Below are positions 36,780-43,658 of a stretch of DNA of 43,658 nucleotides, one piece after another. Numbering within the stretch: the stretch's first letter is position 1; each line of letters begins with the position of its first letter. A program made the position numbers and the translations under genes. The DNA comes from an uncultured Clostridia bacterium. Its GTDB lineage: Bacteria > Bacillota > Clostridia > Oscillospirales > Oscillospiraceae. Below the pieces are notes generated by a model that did not search any database, was not told the DNA's origin, and saw nothing but the letters and a program-made list of their open reading frames with translations. The stretch covers positions 1 through 43,658 of the forward strand of contig CAMCSE010000013.1 of the NCBI GenBank assembly GCA_945877515.1, given 5' to 3'.

Positions 36780-37694
36780 TCAGCCAACGATACGCACTTC
36801 CGGTTCCAGCATCACGCCGGAGCTCTCCTTCACCCGGCGCTGTACCTCCGCCATCAGGGAAAGCACATCTTCACAGGTGGCGCCACCGGTATTAATGACA
36901 AAGCCCGCGTGTTTTTCTGAAACCTGAGCGCCGCCCACGGTCAGCCCCTTGCAGCCAGCTTCCTCTATCAGGCGGCCCGCGAAATAGCCCTCCGGCCGCT
37001 TGAAGGTGCTGCCGGCGCTGGGGTATTCCAGCGGTTGTGATGCCTTGCGCCGGGCCATCAGATCCTCCATACGGCCGCGGATGACGGCAGGTTCGCCCTT
37101 TTGCAGGGCAAAGACCGCGTGCAGCACCACCGCGTCGGGATGGTCGGTCAGCAGGCTGCGGCGATAGCCAAAATCCATGGCACGACAGGGAATATACTTT
37201 ACACCATCGTCAGGAAACAGCACGCTGACACCCTCAATGACCTGCGCCATTTCGCCGCCGTACGCGCCGGCGTTCATGCACACCGCACCGCCTGTGCTGC
37301 CGGGAATGCCGTGGGCAAATTCCAGTCCCGTCAGGCTCTGCTGGCAGGCAAAATTGGCCACTCGTGCCAGAGACGCGCCGGCTCCGGCCCTGATATGTCC
37401 TTCGCCGGCCAATTCGATTTCGTCCATGTCCCGGGTGTTGATGATCAGGCGATCCACCTGACCGTCCGGGAAAAGGAGATTGGTACCGTTGCCCATAACA
37501 TAGGGCCGTGCGCCGCACTGGACGGCAAAATTCAACAGCAGCACCAGCTGCTCGCTGTTCCGGGGAAAAGCCATCCGCCGGGCCGGGCCACCAATGCGGA
37601 AGGAAGTGTGCTTTGCCAGCGGTTCCTCCGCCATCATCGGCAGATCGGGCAAGTAGTCCCGCAGTTGTTCGTCCAAAAGCTCATACCAAAGCAT
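36780..37694 (-). CDS. murB: UDP-N-acetylmuramate dehydrogenase
   Basis: HTSFRIGGPARRM, GIPGSTGGAVCMNAGAYGGEM, PSAGSTFKRPEGYFAGRLIEEAGCKGLTVGGAQVSEKHAGFVIN. Confidence 0.97.
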   Translation of the reverse strand: MLWYELLDEQLRDYLPDLPMMAEEPLAKHTSFRIGGPARRMAFPRNSEQLVLLLNFAVQCGARPYVMGNGTNLLFPDGQVDRLIINTRDMDEIELAGEGHIRAGAGASLARVANFACQQSLTGLEFAHGIPGSTGGAVCMNAGAYGGEMAQVIEGVSVLFPDDGVKYIPCRAMDFGYRRSLLTDHPDAVVLHAVFALQKGEPAVIRGRMEDLMARRKASQPLEYPSAGSTFKRPEGYFAGRLIEEAGCKGLTVGGAQVSEKHAGFVINTGGATCEDVLSLMAEVQRRVKESSGVMLEPEVRIVG

Positions 37695-37719
37695 GAAGCG
37701 CCTCCCAAATCATTGTTTT

Positions 37720-38685
37720 TCAAATCATTCGCTTGTTCTTACCCAACAGCGCCGCGCCGATGACACCGGCGTCGTTGCCCAATTCCGCCTTGACGATCCG
37801 GGTCATTTTGTCATAGTTGCAGGGCAGGCTGTGGGCCGCTACCTGACGGCGCAGGGGCAGCAGCAGCTGTTCATCCGACTCATTGCTGACGCCACCGCCG
37901 ATTGCCAGTGTATCCGGCTGGAAAATGTTGATAATATTGACGATTCCCACGGTGAGATATCGGATGTATTGGTCACAGACCTGCTGCCCTATCTCACAGC
38001 CCTGACGGGCGGCGATAAAGGCAGACTGGCCGGACACATGGCCGTCGTTCTCCGCAATGACGCGGGCCAAAATACTGTCGGGATGCTCTGACAGTGCTCT
38101 GGCCGTTTGGCGCTTGAGGGCGTTGGCGGAGGCATACTGCTCCCAACAGCCACGGCGGCCACAGGGACATTCCTCGCCGTTCATCTCAATGGACATGTGC
38201 CCCACCTCACCGGCCATGCCGTTGGAGCCGTGGAAAATCTTTCCGTTATGGACGATGCCGCCGCCCACACCGGTACCCAGCGTGACGGTGATAAAGCGCT
38301 TGCTGCCCCGGCCGCCGCCCACATAGTACTCCGCCAAAGCCGCGCAGTTGGCGTCGTTTTCTATGTACAGGGGCAAATCGCTGAGCTGATGGAATAGCCG
38401 CCTTAGCGGCACATTGCGCAAAGGAAGATTGCAGGTATACAGAATGGAACCGCCGCGAATCTCCACGGCGCCGGGACAGCCCACACCAATAGAGACAATA
38501 TCCTCTAAGCCGCAGCCGAAATCATGGCACAGGTCCATGCTCAAGACGTGGATCGTCCAGGCCAGCGCCGCCGGATCGGCGATGCCCGCTACCTTCATTT
38601 TGCGGGTGGCCAGCAACCGGCCCGTCTCATCCACCAAACCTGCCTTTAAGTTGGTCCCGCCAATATCTATGCCGATATAATTCAT
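37720..38685 (-). CDS. ROK-family glucokinase-like kinase
   Basis: IGIDIGGTNLKAGLVDETG, IENDANCAALAEYYVG, TLGTGVGGGIVHNGKIFHGSNGMAGEVGH, CPCGRRGCWEQYAS. Confidence 0.94.
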   Translation of the reverse strand: MNYIGIDIGGTNLKAGLVDETGRLLATRKMKVAGIADPAALAWTIHVLSMDLCHDFGCGLEDIVSIGVGCPGAVEIRGGSILYTCNLPLRNVPLRRLFHQLSDLPLYIENDANCAALAEYYVGGGRGSKRFITVTLGTGVGGGIVHNGKIFHGSNGMAGEVGHMSIEMNGEECPCGRRGCWEQYASANALKRQTARALSEHPDSILARVIAENDGHVSGQSAFIAARQGCEIGQQVCDQYIRYLTVGIVNIINIFQPDTLAIGGGVSNESDEQLLLPLRRQVAAHSLPCNYDKMTRIVKAELGNDAGVIGAALLGKNKRMI

Positions 38686-39641
38686 ACAATATTTCCGTTC
38701 TGCTGAATCATGGCATCCAGCTTACTGTCGAACTGGGTCACAAAATCCCGACCGGAGTTATAACCGTACTTCATCTGCCGGTTCTTCATGGTGGCGATCT
38801 CCACGATACCGGCCAGATTTCGGCCGGGACGCACCGGGATGGTCACCACGGGCAGCGATACATCCAGCAGCGTATAGCGCTCTTCCCCCAGGCCCAGACG
38901 GTCATAGAATTTGCCGTCCTGCCATTGCTCCAGCTGGATCACAAGGTCGATCTCCGTCTCGAACTGCACCGCACCCATGCCGAACAGCTGCTGCACGTCG
39001 ATGACGCCCACACCACGGATCTCAATGTAGTGGCGGATCAGTTCCGGAGCCGTACCGTGGAGGGTATCTGAAATACGACGGATCTCCACTGCGTCATCCG
39101 CTACCAGCTGGTGACCGCGCTTGAGCAGCTCGATGGCCGTCTCGCTTTTGCCGATACCGCTGTCGCCAAGGATCAGCACACCCTGGCCGTAAATATTCAT
39201 CAGCACGCCGTGGCGGGTGATTTGGGGCGCCAGCGCATTGTTGAGATAGTCAATGATATGACTGGTGGCGTCTACCGTATCACTTGCAGTACGCAACAGG
39301 GTACGGCCATGCTTCTGGGCCATTTCCAGCAGTTCAGAGAATACCTCCAGATTGCGGGAGATGATCATGGCGGGAAAGCTGTAGCTCATCAGGCGGTTAA
39401 ACACCCGTGTCCGTTCCTCTGTGGACATGCGGGAAAGAAAACGCATCTCGCTCTTGCCCAGGATCAGAAGCCGCTTGGTGTCAAAATAATCATAAAACCC
39501 CACCAATTGCAGCGAGGGACGGAACACATCCGAAACGGTGATCACGCAGGTGTCGTAGTCGCTGCCCCTGCAGAGAATTTCCATATGAAAGTATTCCGCC
39601 AGCTTTTTGACGCTGGCAGGGGTACGTTTCACTTTTTCCAT
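38682..39641 (-). CDS. hprK: HPr kinase/phosphorylase
   Basis: QGVLILGDSGIGKSETAIELLKRGHQLVADDAVEI Walker A, EIRGVGVIDVQQLFG. Confidence 0.97.
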   Translation of the reverse strand: MEKVKRTPASVKKLAEYFHMEILCRGSDYDTCVITVSDVFRPSLQLVGFYDYFDTKRLLILGKSEMRFLSRMSTEERTRVFNRLMSYSFPAMIISRNLEVFSELLEMAQKHGRTLLRTASDTVDATSHIIDYLNNALAPQITRHGVLMNIYGQGVLILGDSGIGKSETAIELLKRGHQLVADDAVEIRRISDTLHGTAPELIRHYIEIRGVGVIDVQQLFGMGAVQFETEIDLVIQLEQWQDGKFYDRLGLGEERYTLLDVSLPVVTIPVRPGRNLAGIVEIATMKNRQMKYGYNSGRDFVTQFDSKLDAMIQQNGNIV

Positions 39642-39844
39642 GGCTTGTCGCTCCTCAAATTCTATTTATAACAATACAGTTTATATTATACCGTATTCAC
39701 AGGGTTTTCGCAACTTTCCCGCTTGAAAATTTTTTCAGTTTTTTGTCAAATAATGCTTGCAATTTACCGCAACTTCTGGTATGATAACTACTGCTTGCGA
39801 AACGACTGCAAGTATGATGTTACGACAGCAAGGAGGTGCAACGG

Positions 39845-40033
39845 ATGGCTAAGTGCGAGTTCTGCGATAAGGGCGTGACCTTCGGTATCAAGGTTTCCCA
39901 CTCTCATCGTCGTTCCAATCGTCCCTGGAAGCCCAACGTCAAGCGCGTAAAGGCTTTGATCAATGGTACGCCTCGCCATGTGTATGTTTGTACCCGGTGC
40001 CTGCGTTCCGGTAAAGTTACCCGCGCGATCTGA
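39845..40033 (+). CDS. rpmB: 50S ribosomal protein L28
   Basis: MAKCEFCDKGVTFGIKVSHSHRRSNRPWKPNVKRVKALINGTPRHVYVCTRCLRSGKVTRAI; SD aaggagg. Confidence 0.98.
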   Translation: MAKCEFCDKGVTFGIKVSHSHRRSNRPWKPNVKRVKALINGTPRHVYVCTRCLRSGKVTRAI

Positions 40034-40039
40034 ATGAGC

Positions 40040-40070
40040 AAAAGCTCTGTGGAAGTTCCGCAGAGCTTTT
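40040..40070 (+). terminator. Terminator after rpmB
   Basis: aaaagctctgtgg-aagtt-ccgcagagctttt then tt. Confidence 0.85.
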
Positions 40071-40087
40071 TTCATAGCAAAATATGT

Positions 40088-40132
40088 ACCAGCCCTGCGG
40101 CAGTTCACACGTTCCGCAGGGCTGGTTTTTTA
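40088..40132. terminator. Second hairpin between convergent rpmB and DUF2500 gene
   Basis: accagccctgcgg ... ccgcagggctggt then tttttt. Confidence 0.8.
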
Positions 40133-40564
40133 CCGTTCGGGATCCCAGGTCGCGCGGTCACGCTCCGCGCTGCTGTCAAAGGTTTTGCTGCCACGGCGCT
40201 CAAAGCTCAGGTAGCGGGTGCCCTGAAATGTCAGCTCGCCGAAATCACCCTCAGCCATCATGCCGTATTCCCGGCCATTCACACGCAGTTCCATTCGGTC
40301 ACCGCTGGCCACCTGAAAAGTGACATAATAGGCCGTGGAGGTAGAGGTATGCATGGCCCCGTTATCGCCGGTGTTGTGGTGATGGACATTCGTATTCTGT
40401 CGTTTGGCCACTACCGTGGCCTCCACTGTCAGGCGCGGGGAATGGTTATTCTTATTCCATGTGCGGATCCCCTTCACTGCCGTGATGAGGAAAAACACGA
40501 TGAAGATGCCGAACATCAGGAAAAAGATTACCTGAAATACACTGAATCCAAAGCTAAATCCCAT
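40130..40564 (-). CDS. DUF2500 family membrane protein
   Basis: N-terminal TM, VKGIRTWNKNNHSPRLTVEATVVAKRQNT...YYVTFQVASGDRMELRVNGREYGMMAEGDFGELTFQGTRYLSFER. Confidence 0.85.
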   Translation of the reverse strand: MGFSFGFSVFQVIFFLMFGIFIVFFLITAVKGIRTWNKNNHSPRLTVEATVVAKRQNTNVHHHNTGDNGAMHTSTSTAYYVTFQVASGDRMELRVNGREYGMMAEGDFGELTFQGTRYLSFERRGSKTFDSSAERDRATWDPER

Positions 40565-40638
40565 AGTTGTCCCTCTCTTTCCGCCATCAAGGATGGTCTT
40601 TCCTACAATTTTACCGTCTTTTTACTGGCTTGTCCATC

Positions 40639-40681
40639 AACTTCAGATTGCGGAGGGAAAATTTTACCGCAATCTGAAGTT
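40639..40681. repeat. 15-bp perfect inverted repeat downstream of pcrA
   Basis: aacttcagattgcgg - 13 nt - ccgcaatctgaagtt. Confidence 0.9.
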
Positions 40682-40690
40682 TACAAGGGT

Positions 40691-43159
40691 TTACTCTTTG
40701 GTCAAGTGCCGCATGGCAGCCTTCAGCATCAGCTTTTTGGTGCCAACATTGTCGAAGGCTACTTCGATCAGCGCGTCGCCGCCCATGGAGCGCACCGACA
40801 GCACCAGTCCGTGGCCAAAGGCGGTATGCGTCACACTCTCGCCGGCTTTCAGCTCCAGCAAAGGCCCGCTCTCCCGCTTTAGCGCCGCAGCCGCCGCATA
40901 CGCAGGCTTCTTCGCCGCAGGGCGGGCTGCCGCTACGCCATCAGACGAGTACGATGTCACCGCGCTGCGGCCTGCGTAGCCTCCGCCAAAGCCGCCAAAG
41001 CCGCCGTCATCGTTATAATCGTCGCTCCAGTGGCGCTCGGCACGAGGCTCCGGTTTGCCGATCCATTGGCTGTTTTCCTCCGGGATCTCCTCCAGAAATC
41101 GGGAGGGCATAGTCGGCGTAGTGCGGCCGAACAGCATGCGCTGTCTGGCATGTGTCATGGTAAGATGTTCTCTGGCACGGGTCATGGCCACATAGCACAG
41201 CCGCCGCTCCTCTTCCATTTCCTCCTCATCGCCCATGGCACGGTTGCCGGGGAACAGGCCATCCTCCATGCCCACCACAAATACCTCCGGGAATTCCAGC
41301 CCCTTGGCACTGTGCATGGTCATCAGCACCACGCAGTTTTCACTCTCCTCAGCGCTGTCCAGATCGGTATACAGTGCCACTTCATCCAGAAAACCTGACA
41401 GAGAGGGATCGTCCGGCTGGTTGTCAAGAAAAGCATGGATGCTGGAGGCCAGCTCCTGCACGTTTTCCAAACGTCCCCGACTCTCCATATCATTCTTTTC
41501 CGTCAGCATCGCAATGTAGCCGCTGCGGTTGCAGACAAATTCGTAAAACTCCGGCAAGGGCAATTCCCCTGCTTTAGCCCGCATTTCTTCTATCAATGCT
41601 GTGAAGGTCTCCAGCCTTACAGCCGCCGATTTCAGTTCCGGATAGGCCGAGGCATGGCAAAAGATCTCATATAAGGGCACTCCCTGCTCCGTGGCAAGGA
41701 TCTGGGCTTTATCCACTGTAGCCGTGCCGATCTTGCGGGAGGGCACATTGACGATGCGCCGCAGGCGGAGATCATCGGCAGGGTTATTGATGACGCACAG
41801 ATACGCCAGCATATCCTTGATCTCCGCCCGGTCGAAGAACTTCATACCGCCGATGATCTTATAAGGGACGCCGCTGCGCTTGAAAGCATATTCCAGCGCG
41901 TTGGATTGGGCGTTCATACGGTAGAGCACCGCGTGATCACGCCAGTTCATGCCGCGGTTGTAGTTCATCATGATCTGACCCACCACGAAATTGGCCTCGT
42001 CGCCCTCGTTGAAATTGGTCTTGATGAGCACTTTGTCTCCGGTGCCGTTGCGCGTCCACAGCGTCTTGCCCTTTCGGCCCTGGTTATGGCGGATGACGGC
42101 GTTGGCGGCATCCAGAATGTTCTGGGTGGAACGGTAGTTCTGCTCCAGGCGAATCGTGCGCACACCCCGATACTGCCTTTCAAAGCTGAGGATGTTCTCG
42201 ATATTGGCGCCCCGGAACCGATAGATGCTCTGATCGTCATCGCCCACCACGCAGATGTTGCGATAGCCTCCCGCCAGCAGACTGGTCAACAGGTATTGCA
42301 GATGGTTGGTGTCCTGATACTCGTCCACCAGCACATATCGGAACTTCCGCTGATAGTACTCCCGCACCTCAGGGCAGCTTTGCAGCAGCTGCACAGTCAA
42401 TAAAATGATATCGTCAAAGTCCAGTGCGTTGGCATCGCGCAGTTTCTTTGCGTAAAGCGAATACACTTTACTAATACGCGTCTTGCGCCAATCGTTGTTC
42501 TTTTCCCAATACGCACGAAAATCCTCCGGCAGCAGCATCTCGTCCTTTGCCCGGGAAATAACCGATACGATCTCCCGAACCGGGAAAGTCTTTTCATCCA
42601 GATCCAGTTCCTTAAGACAATCTTTGACCACACGTTTGCTGTCATCCGTATCATAGATGGTAAAGTCTTTGGAATAGCCGATCTGCTCGATATCCCGCCG
42701 CAGGATGCGGACACAGGCAGAGTGGAACGTAGACGCCCATACGTCCCGGGCCTCCTCCCCCAGCATCCGCTCCAAACGCTCCTTCAGTTCATTGGCTGCC
42801 TTATTGGTAAAGGTAATGGCCAGAACTTCCCACGGACGGGCAGGCTCTACCGCACACAGATACTGCATCAGGGGACGCTGCTCCGGTGTGGGGTGGGCCG
42901 CATATTCCTCCAGAAACGCCACCTCATCCTCTGACATAGGAATAGGGATCTCATCTGTGTCGCTGCCGCGGCCATACCGCAGCAGATTGGCCACCCGGTG
43001 AATCAGCACCGTAGTTTTTCCGCTGCCCGCTCCGGCCAGCAGCAACAGCGGTCCTTCCGTGGCCATCACGCCCTGCCGCTGCATGTCATTCAATTGGGCG
43101 TAATCCACAGCGATCGCCTGCCGCCGGGCATGGATAAATCTCTGCTCCAGTTCCGTCAT
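40691..43159 (-). CDS. pcrA: UvrD/PcrA-type ATP-dependent DNA helicase
   Basis: LLLLAGAGSGKTTVLIHRVANLL, AITFTNKAANELKERL, VDEYQDTNHLQY, VVGDDDQSIYRFRGA, LMTMHSAKGLEFPEVFVVG. Confidence 0.97.
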   Translation of the reverse strand: MTELEQRFIHARRQAIAVDYAQLNDMQRQGVMATEGPLLLLAGAGSGKTTVLIHRVANLLRYGRGSDTDEIPIPMSEDEVAFLEEYAAHPTPEQRPLMQYLCAVEPARPWEVLAITFTNKAANELKERLERMLGEEARDVWASTFHSACVRILRRDIEQIGYSKDFTIYDTDDSKRVVKDCLKELDLDEKTFPVREIVSVISRAKDEMLLPEDFRAYWEKNNDWRKTRISKVYSLYAKKLRDANALDFDDIILLTVQLLQSCPEVREYYQRKFRYVLVDEYQDTNHLQYLLTSLLAGGYRNICVVGDDDQSIYRFRGANIENILSFERQYRGVRTIRLEQNYRSTQNILDAANAVIRHNQGRKGKTLWTRNGTGDKVLIKTNFNEGDEANFVVGQIMMNYNRGMNWRDHAVLYRMNAQSNALEYAFKRSGVPYKIIGGMKFFDRAEIKDMLAYLCVINNPADDLRLRRIVNVPSRKIGTATVDKAQILATEQGVPLYEIFCHASAYPELKSAAVRLETFTALIEEMRAKAGELPLPEFYEFVCNRSGYIAMLTEKNDMESRGRLENVQELASSIHAFLDNQPDDPSLSGFLDEVALYTDLDSAEESENCVVLMTMHSAKGLEFPEVFVVGMEDGLFPGNRAMGDEEEMEEERRLCYVAMTRAREHLTMTHARQRMLFGRTTPTMPSRFLEEIPEENSQWIGKPEPRAERHWSDDYNDDGGFGGFGGGYAGRSAVTSYSSDGVAAARPAAKKPAYAAAAALKRESGPLLELKAGESVTHTAFGHGLVLSVRSMGGDALIEVAFDNVGTKKLMLKAAMRHLTKE

Positions 43160-43196
43160 ATTGTGCGCTCCCCTATCCCTTGTGGTGTTTTTTCCT

Positions 43197-43225
43197 ATTG
43201 TAATACAAAATCCTGTCCCGGTCAA
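43197..43225 (-). promoter_or_regulatory. Sigma-A-like promoter for pcrA
   Basis: Minus strand ttgacc - 17 nt - tacaat. Confidence 0.65.
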
Positions 43226-43264
43226 CAGCAACCGTAAATCTTGGAAATTTTGTTCGATTTTCTC

Positions 43265-43293
43265 TTGACAGAAACGTTTGTTCGATGTATAAT
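43265..43293 (+). promoter_or_regulatory. Sigma-A promoter with embedded LexA (SOS) box
   Basis: ttgaca(43265-43270) - 17 nt - tataat(43288-43293); spacer begins with gaaacgtttgttcg (43271-43284), reverse complement CGAACAAACGTTTC = consensus CGAACRNRYGTTYC. Confidence 0.88.
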
Positions 43294-43329
43294 GCGTATC
43301 GAACAAAGATTCTATTGGAGGTATCTGTT

Positions 43330-43452
43330 ATGGCTACTATTGGGTATGTAATTGTAATTCTGGGAGCACTGTCCGTTTCCGTGAACCTGATGCATCTGAT
43401 TGACCGGCTGGATCGGCCGCGCCGCAGTCAGCGCCGCCGTAATGCTGCCTGA
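43330..43452 (+). CDS. Small single-TM cationic-tail protein, 40 aa, unknown family
   Basis: MATIGYVIVILGALSVSVNLMHLIDRLDRPRRSQRRRNAA; SD ggagg 8 nt upstream; directly downstream of the SOS promoter. Confidence 0.75.
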   Translation: MATIGYVIVILGALSVSVNLMHLIDRLDRPRRSQRRRNAA

Positions 43453-43455
43453 GTC

Positions 43456-43658
43456 ATGGATCTTCTGGAAAAGCTGACCATTCTGTCGGATGCCGCCAAA
43501 TACGACGCCGCCTGTACATCCAGCGGGGTCAAGCGTAAGTTTCAGCCCGGGAAGATCGGCAACACTTCCTCTTCCATCGCAGGCTGCTGTCACAGCTTTT
43601 CCGCCGACGGACGCTGCATCACGCTGTTGAAGGTATTGATGACCAACAGCTGCGTTTA
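43456..43658 (+). CDS. Putative DNA modification/repair radical SAM protein, N-terminal part (truncated by window end)
   Basis: MDLLEKLTILSDAAKYDAACTSSGVKRKFQPGKIGNTSSSIAGCCHSFSADGRCITLLKVLMTNSCV resembles the N-terminus of the radical SAM family found beside UDG-like proteins; the CxxxCxxC motif lies beyond the window. Confidence 0.8.
   Translation, partial: MDLLEKLTILSDAAKYDAACTSSGVKRKFQPGKIGNTSSSIAGCCHSFSADGRCITLLKVLMTNSCV

Noticed and set aside
43312-43593. 93-aa minus-strand ORF over the small SOS ORF
   Set aside because: No SD, antisense to the better supported 40-aa ORF and radical SAM N-terminus
1-43658. CRISPR array, prophage or toxin-antitoxin cluster
   Set aside because: No regularly spaced direct repeats and no phage structural, Cas or recognised TA genes were seen

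Overview
The window looks like a low-to-medium GC Firmicutes (Clostridia, probably Oscillospiraceae-like; inference) chromosome segment, mostly conserved housekeeping and sporulation genes. Main blocks: a truncated cotJC-like relic at the left edge; an OmpR-type two-component system followed by a CrtO-like acyltransferase and an MGDG-synthase-like glycosyltransferase; an orphan class B sortase; pckA; yqeB with a divergent ModE-like regulator; a feoA-feoB fusion; a SCIFF peptide/maturase locus; a phosphate butyryltransferase-like gene; an aminotransferase; asnA; tRNA-Arg(ACG); ispA-xseB-xseA-nusB-asp23; the complete spoIIIAA-AH operon; dnaE; whiA-yvcK-rapZ-murB-ROK-hprK; rpmB; and pcrA. The most interesting spot is the right edge. 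There a consensus sigma-A promoter carries a full-consensus Gram-positive LexA box in its -35/-10 spacer. It drives an unannotated 40-aa small membrane protein that abuts, apparently translationally coupled, a radical SAM gene of the putative DNA modification/repair family, divergent from pcrA. Secondary candidates are the two-component/glycolipid cluster with a shared 12-mer in both promoter regions, and the SCIFF peptide, which is absent from the ORF track. No CRISPR array, prophage, complete mobile element or rRNA was seen. All family calls are by eye from protein motifs; no searches were run.
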